NCBI GenBank assembly: GCA_947247005.1
Contig: OX365955.1
Coordinates: 10,001-74,000 of the forward strand
Length of the DNA stretch: 64,000 nucleotides
Origin: Spisula solida
Lineage: Eukaryota; Mollusca; Bivalvia; Venerida; Mactridae
Reading direction: 5' to 3'
Under the pieces are notes generated by a model. The model was given only the letters and a program-made list of their open reading frames with translations, was not told the DNA's origin and ran no database searches. This document shows, in pieces, positions 1-10,600 of the stretch (position 1 is the first letter of the stretch; every line of letters begins with the position of its first letter). The translations under genes were made by a program, and so were the position numbers.

Positions 1-540
1 TTTTGGGAGGTGTTTTGGCGCTAACATTCGAAGCTGATTTTGTTATTCTTTATCGCTAATATTTATCATAAAAGGTAAATTATTTGATAAATTTATTTGC
101 ACATGGTTGTGACAGTATACCATCATCTTGTAAACGTACATGGCTGCTTATTATATGCTTTGAATTATCCCAAAAGATGCTGAATCTGTGAATGTGTGAA
201 TTTGAACGCACACCAAAAACAAGCGGCAGAAAACTTGATAAATCTCTAGACATTTGAACAATAAAGTGTTCAAAGAGTGTTCATATCCTGGACGCTTGAC
301 ATTAATTAATGAACGCCAGCTGTATAGTTTTGAACGCCATGGACGTGTCACATTGTGTTCAATATCTGTTGCAAATTACAAGTTCAATATGTGTTCTATA
401 CATTAACACTTACATTTACAGTGTAACAGGTCACATTTAAATGACCACAGGGTCAATAAAATGCCCCTATAATTAAATATTTTACATATCTACAAACTTA
501 GGTATTAAATAGATCTACAGAACTATAGCAAATAATATGA
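1..540. other. Unannotated AT-rich sequence
   Basis: I see no gene, RNA or clear repeat here. Short open frames lack codon bias, start context and splice signals. Confidence 0.5.
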
Positions 541-800
541 AATTGTAACGGGGGTTAGATTGCCAGTATGTGCGATTGTAACGGGGAGGCAGCACTATTT
601 TAACGGAAGGTTGTGGGTTCGATTCCCAGCCTGTCTCATGGTAACGGGAGTCTGTGGGTTCGATTCCCAGCCTGTTCACTGGAGGTTGTTCTGAGTATTA
701 TCCTCAAGCTGCACCATGATAATAGGTGTAGGCTACGGTTTGATTTTGCCATGTAAACGAGAGGTTGACGGTTCCTAGTTGTCGTGGGTTCGATTCCCAG
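541..800 (+). repeat. Tandem repeat with three tRNA B-box-like motifs
   Basis: The 17-base motif GTGGGTTCGATTCCCAG occurs at 613-629, 654-670 and 784-800. It contains GGTTCGATTCC, a perfect match to the RNA polymerase III B box (T-arm) of tRNA genes. Between copies there are gtaacggg-type segments, so this is a short degenerate tandem array. No A box or cloverleaf can be folded around the copies, so they are not tRNA genes. A tRNA-derived SINE tail or a multiplied T-arm fragment is the likely source. The third copy ends exactly where the inverted repeat of the next element begins. Confidence 0.5.
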
Positions 801-2025
801 TTAGTCCAGGAGCCAGATTTCAAAAGAGGCTTAAAATGGATTTTCATTTACCCCATCTGGTAGAAAAAGTATGTTGGTACTTTCGAATAATATAGACATT
901 CAGGCTTTAGAAAAAGGTGGATGCCAGATCTGAAAGTGGTGCAGATTTTTTTAACAGGGGCAACAACTCTTGCTATCCAAGAAATTTACAAAACTACCCG
1001 GTAATCTATTTTCTAGTGTGGAGTTTTTGTTTATATATGTATTGCCATATATTTGCATGGATATTGTTCATTTGATAATGTGCATCAAAAGTACATACAA
1101 CACGGACCAGTTTGAGGTCAAGGTCAAGGTCAGGGTAAGGTCAAAGTCAGAGAAATAGCTAAAAATGAATATTTGCACTATATTTTTCTTTGTAAAGCAT
1201 GTGTTTTCAATTCAATGTTGTTATAAAAATGATAGTTATGTTCGTTAGTACATATTCTGTCATTATAGCCCATTTGTTTGATTCAAAATATAAAAATATT
1301 GTCAAAACAGCCATTTTATGCAAATGCATGTTGGCCGAAATGGCAATCTTACGAAGACCCCTGGCATTCTGTGATCTGGTGTGATTTTTTTGTTTACGAA
1401 TGTAGTGTCTTATATTTACATTTATATTATTCATATGGTTATATGCATCAAATGGACATACACCTAAGACAAATGTGAGGTCAAGGTCAAGGTCATTTCA
1501 AGGTCAAAGTGACCAAAATAGCTGAAAAAGGTAAAAAATAAGATTTCCTCTCCATCTTTCTTAATATAACATGTGTTTTGAATTAAATTTAGGTTATTAA
1601 AATGATAGTTGTGTTGTTAAGTAAATATTCTCTAATGATAAGCCATTTGATTAATTCAAAATGTATCATTTTTGATAAAAACCCAGTCATTTTATGCTTT
1701 CCGAGATGGCATTCATACGAATATTATGACCTTATGTGATTAGTTTGTTTACGTATGTTGTGTCTCATATTTGCATGGATATTATTAATTTGATTAAATT
1801 CATCAAATGGACATACACCTTAGACATATTTGAGGTCAAGGTCAGTGTCATATCAAGGTCAATGTGAAAATATTAGTTAAAAAAGTACAAATTGATATTT
1901 CCGCTCTACTTTCCTTATTCTCGCGTATGTTTTAATTCAATTTTGGTTATAAAAGTGATAGATGTAGTGGTTAGCACATATTTTCTCATTATAAGTTATT
2001 TGTTTAAAAAATATATGTTAAAAAT
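801..2025 (+). repeat. Left terminal inverted repeat with ~370 bp internal units
   Basis: This is the left arm of the 801-6145 element. The open frames at 970-1158 and 1278-1478 recur almost unchanged, on the opposite strand, in the right arm at 5796-6038 and 5476-5676. They are repeat sequence, not genes. Each internal unit carries an AGGTCA-rich block followed by an AT-rich stretch. Confidence 0.8.
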
Positions 2026-2639
2026 TGGTAAAACTGCCATTTAACGCAAATGCATGCTAACCGAGATGGCATTCTTTAATTGCTAGCTGCTTTCAAATAT
2101 ACTTGTATTCAAATATTATTTTTATTTCTGTCAGTATTATTGAATATTAGTATGAACATTGTTACATTACTCAATGTCTTACACTTAAGTGGATATAAAA
2201 TGCTGACCACTTCAAGGTCAAGGCCAATGTCATCTCAAGGACAAGTTACAAACGCTTGAACAATTCAAGTTTTGTCTCATTTTTTCGTTACATGTAATAT
2301 GAAGCACTTTGTCCACTTTATTTTGTTTCTAGTTTGTATATTTAGGTGTGTAATTATTTTAGCTGGGAACGTTATGTCACCATCTTTGATGAGGGGGTAT
2401 ACTGCTTTACACACGTCGGTCGGTCTGGTCTGTATGTCGGTTATGAACATCACACGGTTTCTGAGTAATACCCTACCGATCCTTGGTACTAGGATCCTCG
2501 CCCTTGACACTCAGGTTTTTCTGGACCTAAGATCTTCGAATTTTATAGAACAGTAGATGAATTTCATTGGTTATGAGGTCAGTAAGTCGAAGTAATGGTC
2601 TCTGAACCTCTTAAGGTCTGATATGGATGTGTCGGTACT

Positions 2640-4620
2640 AGGTGCTGGTGTGTATCCGATGGGCCTTGGCTGACTGTACACGATGGTGTTGAGTATCTCA
2701 CAGGGCCTGGAATATCTGCATTTAGCGGCGATTGGTAACCCTACTGATCTGGTATATTTGGCTGCACTGGGTGGTGATCCTAGAATAACTATACAATGTA
2801 TTAGTGAACACCCAATAGGGCATGGGATAGCTCTACACAGTGATAGTGAGTACCCTCATAGGCCATACGTACATGTACTTTGCCGTGACGCATCTCCAAT
2901 AAGGCCAGATGTAAGGCTGTACTAATAGGTTGTGAGTATCCCATTTGGCATTCTATAGCTGAACCCTGTGGTGGTACGTAAAATCCAGAATGACTGTACC
3001 AGTGATAGGTAGGTACCCCACTAAGTAAAGTTTTCATCGTGATAGGAGAACATATGGATTTGATAAATAGGTAGAGAAACTTACTTTTTTACACCCTGTT
3101 TATACCAGGCTTTGTTAACTTTCACACAGTATGAAAAAATTTTAATCTCTAATGCGATGAATGGCAATACCAGTCCATGTAAAGTACTCAACACGACTTT
3201 GAATAGCTGTACTTGCCAATGGTGAGTACCAAACATGACGTGTGAGTGTCTCTACTCCGATGTTGGGACCACTCCTTACGACCTGGTATGGTCGCAAATG
3301 CGGTATCTATTGCGCAGGGCCTTGTGTGTCTACCCTGTGTTGGCAAATACCTTTAAGGGTCTGTGATGGCTGCACTTGGTTGTGATTAGCATCCTGTAGA
3401 ACCAGGGACGACATAAGTATGTGATGATGTGTACAAGACTATCGCTGTTTGATGGCTTCTAGTGTATTATATCGTGGTGTATACCAAAATACAGCCTTAG
3501 ATGCTCATACTCAGCGTTGGTTCTACTTAGTCTGTGATGACTACATATTTATATACAGTGGTTAGTGATGGTTAGGAACTGGGGTTGCACGAGTATATTC
3601 CTTAGGACCCGGTTTGTCAGTACTTGGTGATGATGAGTACCACAAAAACTTGGTGCGTTTGTATTCAGAGGTAGTGAGAACAGTGTAATCTATATGTTGT
3701 GTGTTGGTGATTTCATTGTATACAGCTATGCATGTTTATACTCTGTTCTGTTGGTTACCAAACAGGGGCTTATAATGAAAGACGCATTCACTGTCAAAAT
3801 TACTGCTTTATGTAGTATGTATCCGATTGACATGTGATAGCTGCAATCAGTGATGGTTACGTGTCCGGTTTGAGATGGATAAATTATTTAGTGATGAGTA
3901 TCTCATAGGTATGGAATGGATATACTTTGTTGTTTTGAACATAAGTATCTAACTTTTCCTTCGGTGTCTTTACAATATAGTGATATGGTGTAACAGATAT
4001 GGTCTAGGTGTATTCTTATGTATTATTGAGTACATTACGGTCTGGGATGATTATATTCTCATTTGGTAAATACCTTCTTTAGTATATGATGTCTGTACAT
4101 TACAGTGGCCGCGAGTGGCCGCGAGTGGCCGCGAGTGGCATATGTCCATAAGATGCATATTCCTTGCAGTGATGTGTACCCACATTGTGCGTCTGATACC
4201 TGTACCTTGTAATGATGCGTACCACATAGTGTCTTTAATGTATGTACCATGCATTGGTGTTTACCACATAGGCCCTGAGATGTCTGTACCAGCTGGCAGT
4301 GATTTGTACCGCATAGGGTCTAAAGGGCCTGATATTTCTGCACATTGCAGCTGTGAATATAACATTGCCCAACGGGATAGTTGTACTATGTTCTGGTACG
4401 CACGCCATTGGGTCTGTGTGAATGTTTCTAATAGTAACAGTGTTCTAGATAGCTACGAATAGAAGATGATAATGGGTTTTCTCAAGGGTCTGGGAATCCT
4501 ATATATACCTAGGTTTATTGATACATGTAATTTGCATCATTACGTATGAGACCCCCTCTGAGTCAATGGTGTATATAAAGGATTAACGGCTGTTACGAAA
4601 ACAGATAACTGGTTGTTTTA
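2640..4620. repeat. Degenerate minisatellite, ~45-55 bp units
   Basis: This interior of the long-TIR element is made of diverged units of the type gtgatgagtaccacataggg followed by tctgtgatgtctgtacc. Spacing between the recognisable gtgaNNNgtacc anchors varies between about 40 and 52 bases. The 115-codon frame at 4115-4462 reads through several units and shows no gene-like features. At 4105-4138 there is a perfect triplication of the CpG-rich decamer gtggccgcga. Confidence 0.65.
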
Positions 4621-4929
4621 ACATTATGAGTAGTGTATACATGCGTGGACTTCATCACCTGGTCGTTTAGTGAGGTTCATGTAAAGCCAATTGCAATTTC
4701 ATACAAAGTAAGGCAAATCAAAATTGTATGTACAATAAAATGTACTGTTGACCTAAGATGACATTGATCATGTCAATACATTAAGGGAACATTCTACAAA
4801 TAATATAAAGTCCATACTATCTATACAATTGTATGATTACATCATTATAAATATATGTCAATTTTGAATGAAAACGACTAGTTCTACGAATGCAACAATG
4901 CCAACACCCTGATACGTAAACTAGCTAGT

Positions 4930-6145
4930 TTAATAACATATTTAATTAAACAAATAACTTTACTTATAATGAAAGGAGACTATGTGCTAACCCACATATT
5001 TATTACTTCAATAACCAAACTTTATTCAAAACATATGCCAGAATAAGACCAATAGAGAGGAAATATCAATGTTTAGCTATTTTTCACACATTGACCTTGA
5101 AATGACCTTGACCTCAAATTGGTCTAAGTTGTATGTCCATTTGATGAATTTAATCAAATTAATAATATCCATGCAAATATGAGTCACTACATACGTAAAC
5201 AAACTAATCACATAATGCCTTAGTATGCCGGGGATTTTCGTATGAATGCCATCTCTGAAAGCATAGAATGACTTTTTTTCAAAAATGATACATTTTTAAT
5301 TAATCAAATGGCTCATCATTAAAGAATATCAACTTACCAACACAACTATCATTTTAACAACCTAAATTTAATTCAAAACGCAAGTTATATTAAGAAAAAT
5401 AGAGAGGAAATCTCATTTTTTACTTTTTCCAGCTATTTTGGTCACTTTGACCTTGAAATGACCTTGACTTTGACCTCACATTTGTCTTAGGTGTATGTCC
5501 ATTTGATGCATATAACCATATGAATAATATAAATGTAAATATAAGACACTACATTCGTAAACAAAAAAATCACACCAGATCACAGAATGCCAGGGGTCTT
5601 CGTAAGATTGCCATTTCGGCCAACATGCATTTGCATAAAATGGCTGTTTTGACAATATTTTTATATTTTGAATCAAACAAATGGGCTACAATGACAGAAT
5701 ATGTACTAACGAACATAACTATCATTTTTATAACAAAATTGAATTGAAAACACATGCTATACAAAGAAAAATATAGTGCAAATATTCATTTTTAGCTATT
5801 TCTCTGACTTTGACCTTACACTGACCTTGACCTTGACCTCAAACTGGTCCGTGTTGTATGTACTTTTGATGCACATTATCAAATGAATAATATCCATGCA
5901 AATATATGGCAATACATATATAAACAAAAACTCCACACTAGAAAATAGGTTACCGGGTAGTTTTGTAAATTTCTTGGATAGCAAGAGTTGTTGCCCCTTT
6001 TTAAAAAAATCTGCACCACTTTCAGATCTGGCATCCACCTTTTTCTAAAGCCTGAATGTCTATATTATTCGAAAATACCAACAGACTTTTTCTACCAGAT
6101 GGGGTAAATGAAAATTGAAATTCTGGACACCAGCTCCTAGACTAA
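4930..6145 (-). repeat. Right terminal inverted repeat of the 801-6145 element
   Basis: This arm is the inverted counterpart of 801-2025. Its terminal sequence ctcctagactaa mirrors the left ttagtccaggag. Differences from the left arm are scattered substitutions and short indels, heaviest at the inner end and in the outermost 40 bases. Confidence 0.8.
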
Positions 6146-6296
6146 GTCTAAATCTGTGTATTTTATGTACATTAATGTGTGCGTGTGTGTCTGACCGGCT
6201 TCTGGCCTATACGTGTAGATATTGAAAATAAACTTATCTATCTACCTCGATATACCAAATATGGTCAAAATTCATACACTGACATTATAATAATTT

Positions 6297-6302
6297 TTTA
6301 TT
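6297..6302 (-). terminator. Probable polyadenylation signal of the 934-codon gene
   Basis: AATAAA on the minus strand lies about 70 bases past the stop codon of the gene at 6369-9173. The distance is ordinary for a short eukaryotic 3' UTR. The assignment rests on position and hexamer only. Confidence 0.5.
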
Positions 6303-6368
6303 CATTCGTATATCTTAGACAAAATGTAGGGCAAGCAAATTACGAGGATAATTTCGCACATACGCTAT

Positions 6369-9173
6369 TCAATGTAGTCGTCTTACTTTGTGTTCAAATG
6401 AGTACCTTGTACGGAACGGAATGCCGATATCAGTACATTGATCTTGATAGTGTTGAAACATTTCAAGTGGAGTTTGTCCATACTGATTCGCTAGTAATCC
6501 GTCTAATATTTCCAATTCCGCGGCAGACCAACGTTGCGTTGTAGTTTTAACTTTTTCCACTGGCAGGCAGCTGCTCACGCGTGTTATGATTTCTTGTACG
6601 TCGTTTACTTCAAAGTCTTCCGTTATACGGTTACTTGGTCTCTCAGGTAATTGGTCTATAATTGAAAAGTGCTCAGGTTCTTTAGAAGTGCTGGGCTGCT
6701 CCGTCGCATAGGTGTTACTGCTTATTTTCTCTTCCTTAAACGCCAATTTAATTGGTATGGTCCAATGTAGCCGGTAGACGGTGACCTTCATAAAAAATGG
6801 AACTCCGAGTTTGGACTGGATCTCTAGGTCCTTCAGTCTGTGCTGTCCGATAGCAAGATCTTTAAATAAATCGCAAAATGCCTCGTATTCAACAAACCAG
6901 CCTTGCATTATGAATCCAATACAACTTAGGAAGGCCAACACAACAACACGCTGCTCATCAGTCAACTGTTCAGCTGCCAATTTCCGTAAGCAAGGCTCTA
7001 TCCAGGGGAAAGGTACGGGGCAGTTCTTCAGCTTACTGACGTATATTAAGCCTCGGCGTTCCAGTTCACCTTTAACAATTGCTGACATCATTCGTGCTGA
7101 CTCAATGGCTTGTTCCGGGCCAATACCGACGCCTGAAATCTTCCAGAAGTTACGGCATCGGGACCACTTCAATACGGCATTTCGATGAACATCATATATT
7201 TCAAGATTGGGAAAATATGTCAATTTAAGAACCTTCAAGCCAGCCTCGACCGCATCCCTAACATTTAACCCGCGTTTTGACAACATCTCACACAGACGGT
7301 CATACACCATTGGCGGGCTTACCCGTCTCTTATCGGACAATATCCCAACCAGTCGTTCCATGGTTACAATACCATTCACAGGAAAAGTTATTGAAGGCCG
7401 TTTCAGCTCGGACAAGAAAAACCCGAAACGGCAGTAAGACGCCATTCCACCAACTTCATGTAAGTCCTTCAGTAAGGATTCAATCAGACGCCGCCCGATT
7501 ACAAATATCGGTCCGTTTAGGGTATCGTGAAGTCCGCTTGACCTCTTAATCATAGCTCCGACTTTCTCAGATGCGGTCCAAATTGCCGTACTTGGAATGC
7601 AATCTTCTGTGTACATACAGGTTGTGTACGGTTCCAATGCCAGATAGCCACAGTTATCTGTCAAACTGCGACTGGGAGATTCTACGCCGGGTCCAAGATT
7701 TACTGAGAAAATTCGGCTTCGCAAACATAACAGCCGACCCCATAACAACTTATCTAGGGCCAACTCCAATTGAAAAGACTTCCATGTCGCATCTATATTT
7801 CCAGTCTTCTGGTATTCATTCAAAAGCTTGCTCAACTCTTCTGACGCCCATAGTCCGATCTTGCGAACGCATAATACAACTTCCCGTGGGAAGGGTACCA
7901 GTAATGGAAACTCAAACAAAAGCCTTTCTACTCTGTCCAAATTTAGGCATTGATCAGCGGTCACGACATCGGGAATAACGTCTAGTTCGGACACTATCTC
8001 CAGTCGACAAGACGCTTTCATGGTGCAAACTAGGTTACTCTTCATACGGGATATGTACTTGCAGGCATCTCTTTCAAAGGCATCGGCTGTGTTCTTAGGA
8101 AAACACAATCCTCCCGCTATTACACCGGATACCGGATGGAACCTTGTGCTCGGCATTACATGAGGTACATCAGCATACAGTTGTACAAATCGCAGTCTGT
8201 CAGGTTGCTTACACACATTACGAAGTTCTACACCTACATCTATCAGACGTCCATCGATATTACTCTGATAGTTGGCACAGTCACTGAACGACAGGCAGGT
8301 GCGTAGTGTGCCTCGAGTACCAACGACACGCGACAAGCCGGAAGCGGACCAGAGAAGATCAATATCCCCAATTGAACTCACATTTACAGCACTATGTACT
8401 GTTACACTCTTTACACTATCTTTCCTGAAACACTCCAGTGATACTCCAAAGGATGTTTTCTCGCCAAATCGAAAGCAGAAAGTTATTAGTTCAAACTCAG
8501 GATCTGAAAAAGCATCAGTCACGCTCTGCAACGCGTGAAGTAGAGTGCTCTGGTCATCTGGAAGAATGCTCATTTTACCGATGTCATTCACATCATTCTT
8601 TGATAGTGTATTCAACGCTTCCTGCCTCTGAACCAGTGCCGCAAATGCCATCTGAACACGATATTTTAAACCTTTGAAAATCTCAAACGACTTGTTCTTT
8701 ATCACATCCTCTTTCAAACGAACACTTTGGCTCCTAGTGTGTCTTGGTATAAGACCGATCCAGCCTTCCCAGCCGTACTCGTAAAATAATTGGAAGCCGA
8801 CGCAATGGCTAAACATCAAAAATTCGTTCTTGTTAAAGACACGCAAGTCCAAGTGCTTCTTTAACACGGGCTTCAGTTGTTTCAGGTTACATGTTCCTTG
8901 CGAGAAAAAAGTTAATTTACGTATAGGGATATTGATTCCGCTGACATCACTCAATTCCACTACACACCCGTCAATGTCGGTATCAAACTGTAAGAATGTA
9001 TCTAATGATGACTTGTCCATTTCGATTGACCGAGCATACACCCGCTTACTCCGAAACAAAAACGATTCCACAGAACCAAGATTTTCCAAAACTGTTAATA
9101 GATTGCTATTCTCTTCTACTGTATCCATAAAATCCTGAGTGTATTCACCGTCGCAATCGTCCATATCGTCCAT
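6369..9173 (-). CDS. Uncharacterised 934-aa protein with C-terminal Myb/SANT-like domain
   Basis: This is a continuous frame of 934 codons and the only long intact gene in the window. I do not recognise the family of residues 1-860. Motifs kept in the diverged paralogue at 25585-28334 include DGCVVEL (about residue 70), GFQLFYE.GW..W..LIP, FRFGEK.S.GVSL, TRFHPVSG, SVNLGPG...PSRS and KDLEIQSKL. Residues 881-934 fit a three-helix Myb/SANT-like DNA-binding domain: RWSAAELEIL in helix 1, then PLEMFQHY, then PFRTRYSFEHKVRRL as the recognition helix. A Ser/Glu-rich linker precedes it. No signal peptide or membrane segment is apparent, so a nuclear role is inferred. Splice acceptor-like sites end at 9180 and 9198, just before the ATG, so an intron in the 5' UTR is likely. 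No transposase, polymerase, nuclease or helicase motif is recognisable. It could be a domesticated or active mobile-element protein, or a host nuclear factor. Confidence 0.85.
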   Translation of the reverse strand: MDDMDDCDGEYTQDFMDTVEENSNLLTVLENLGSVESFLFRSKRVYARSIEMDKSSLDTFLQFDTDIDGCVVELSDVSGINIPIRKLTFFSQGTCNLKQLKPVLKKHLDLRVFNKNEFLMFSHCVGFQLFYEYGWEGWIGLIPRHTRSQSVRLKEDVIKNKSFEIFKGLKYRVQMAFAALVQRQEALNTLSKNDVNDIGKMSILPDDQSTLLHALQSVTDAFSDPEFELITFCFRFGEKTSFGVSLECFRKDSVKSVTVHSAVNVSSIGDIDLLWSASGLSRVVGTRGTLRTCLSFSDCANYQSNIDGRLIDVGVELRNVCKQPDRLRFVQLYADVPHVMPSTRFHPVSGVIAGGLCFPKNTADAFERDACKYISRMKSNLVCTMKASCRLEIVSELDVIPDVVTADQCLNLDRVERLLFEFPLLVPFPREVVLCVRKIGLWASEELSKLLNEYQKTGNIDATWKSFQLELALDKLLWGRLLCLRSRIFSVNLGPGVESPSRSLTDNCGYLALEPYTTCMYTEDCIPSTAIWTASEKVGAMIKRSSGLHDTLNGPIFVIGRRLIESLLKDLHEVGGMASYCRFGFFLSELKRPSITFPVNGIVTMERLVGILSDKRRVSPPMVYDRLCEMLSKRGLNVRDAVEAGLKVLKLTYFPNLEIYDVHRNAVLKWSRCRNFWKISGVGIGPEQAIESARMMSAIVKGELERRGLIYVSKLKNCPVPFPWIEPCLRKLAAEQLTDEQRVVVLAFLSCIGFIMQGWFVEYEAFCDLFKDLAIGQHRLKDLEIQSKLGVPFFMKVTVYRLHWTIPIKLAFKEEKISSNTYATEQPSTSKEPEHFSIIDQLPERPSNRITEDFEVNDVQEIITRVSSCLPVEKVKTTTQRWSAAELEILDGLLANQYGQTPLEMFQHYQDQCTDIGIPFRTRYSFEHKVRRLH

Positions 9174-9317
9174 CTTGTACTGTTCACTTACTTTTACCTG
9201 TTCAAATGAAATATTAAAAGTTAGTTAACGTGTTTCGTTACCTATTATACTCACGTAACCTACGGTTAACTTTTATTTAGCTCGAGAAACAACTAGGTTA
9301 CAGAGTCTTACCCTAAA
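9174..9317 (-). promoter_or_regulatory. 5' leader with candidate 3' splice site
   Basis: Reading on the minus strand toward the gene, a pyrimidine-containing stretch ends in gaacag at 9198-9203, and a second AG follows at 9180-9181, six bases before the ATG. The paralogue has an even better acceptor in the same place. This suggests a non-coding first exon further right. I see no convincing TATA box here. Confidence 0.4.
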
Positions 9318-9705
9318 AATTTGCTTGTCTTTGACCTCAAGAAGGAGGTGACGGGGGTCAAAAATGAAGTCAGATTCCGACTCAGCGTACCCGATTTCCT
9401 TCTTCAGATTTTTTCCTCAAACTCCTCCGTGACCTACTTTTAAAAGTCAAAATTTGCTTGTCTTTGACCTCAAGAAGGAGGTGACGGAGGTTAAAAATGA
9501 GGTAAGATTCCGACTCAGCGTACCCGATTTCCTTCTTGAGAATTTTTCCTCAACATCCTCCGTGACCTACTTTTAAAAGTCAAAATTTGCTTGTCTTTGA
9601 CCTCAAGAAGGAGGTGACGGAGGTTAAAAATGAGGTCAGATTCAGACTCAGCGTACCCGATTTCCTTCTTAAGATTTGTCCCTAAAGATCATCCGTGACT
9701 TTTCA
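9318..9705. repeat. 133 bp tandem repeat, ~3 copies, each with an internal palindrome
   Basis: AATTTGCTTGTCTTTGACCT starts at 9318, 9451 and 9584, so the period is exactly 133. The copies are nearly identical. Within each unit, agaaggaggtgacggagg is mirrored about 70 bases later by cctccgtgacctac, so every unit can form a hairpin. The array begins about 145 bases upstream of the 934-codon gene. Confidence 0.85.
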
Positions 9706-10600
9706 AATCGATTACCGAGGGTTACCGATTTCTCAACTGGGTTATCGATTTAGACAAAGGTTTACCGTTTGAGTTAAAGTCCTAAGTAACTCAGAAGGGG
9801 TTATGGTGAGTTAGGGGTTAAGGGTTAACCCAGAACATAAGAGGTTACAGAGGGTTACCCGTTTTTTAGCTCGATCATCAACTGGGTTACCCTGGGTTAA
9901 CCTGGGTTAACCTGGGTTAACCTGGGTTACCGTGGGTTACCGATTTCTCAACTGGGTTACCGATTTAGACAAAGGGTTACCGTTTGAGTTAACCTCCTAA
10001 CTAACTCAAAATGGGTTATGGTGAGTTAGGGATTAAGGGTTAACCCAGAACATAAGAGGTTACCCTGGGTTACCCGTTTTTTAGCTCGATCATCAACTGG
10101 GTTACCCTGGGTTACCATGGGTTAACCTGGGTTACCGTGGGTTAACCTGGGTTACCCGTTTTTTAGCTCGATCATCAACTGGGTTACCCTGGGTTAACCT
10201 GGGTTACCGATTTCTCAACTGGGTTACCGATTTAGACAAAGGGTTACCGTTTGAGTTAACCTCCTAACTAACTCAAAATGGGTTATGGTGAGTTAGGGGT
10301 TAAGGGTTAACCCAGAACATAAGAGGTTACCCTGGGTTACCCGTTTTTTAGCTCGATCATCAACTGGGTTACCCTGGGTTACCATGGGTTAACCTGGGTT
10401 ACCGTGGGTTAACCTGGGTTACCCGTTTTTTAGCTCGATCATCAACTGGGTTACCATGGGTTAACCTGGGTTAACCTGGGTTACCGTGGGTTACCGATTT
10501 CTCAACTGGGTTACCAATTTAGACAAAGGGTTACCGTTGGAGTTAACCTCCTAACTAACTCAAAATGGGTTATGGTGAGTTAGGGGTTAAGGGTTAACCA
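9705..10600. repeat. GGGTTA/GGGTTAACCT higher-order array
   Basis: The array is made of a decamer, ctgggttaac, and a longer block that includes ccgatttctcaactgggtt, acaaagggttaccgtttgag and ttatggtgagttagggg. The ttatggtgag anchor falls at 9801, 10016, 10283 and 10570. The spacing (215, 267, 287) grows with the number of decamers inserted. The motif resembles degenerate TTAGGG/TTAACC but is not a telomeric repeat. It lies on the 5' side of the 934-codon gene. Confidence 0.8.

Larger units (their letters stand above)
801..6145. mobile_element. 5.3 kb element with long terminal inverted repeats, non-autonomous
   Basis: The left arm (801 to about 2025) and the right arm (about 4930 to 6145) are imperfect inverted copies of each other over about 1.2 kb. 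The outermost bases are ttagtcYaggagcY on both sides, and the arms stay alignable through the GATGCCAGATCTGAAAGTGG segment and beyond. The arms contain three to four degenerate tandem units of about 370 bp, each marked by an AAGGTCAAGGTCA block (near 1110, 1480, 1835 and 2210). The interior is a degenerate minisatellite without any transposase. I see no clear target-site duplication. The pattern fits a non-autonomous DNA element or foldback-type element. A segmental inversion or duplication is the alternative. Confidence 0.75.

Noticed and set aside
1207..1478. Open frames that recur nearly identically at 5476-5747
   Set aside because: They lie in the inverted arms of the 801-6145 element. 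Identity reflects repeat copying, the frames are open on both strands, and they have no coding signature.
4115..4462. 115-codon plus-strand frame
   Set aside because: It reads through several units of a degenerate minisatellite. No domain, no start context, no splice signal.
7571..7978. Plus-strand frames of up to 135 codons opposite the 934-codon gene
   Set aside because: Frames antisense to a long real coding sequence; no conservation in the paralogue and no gene features.
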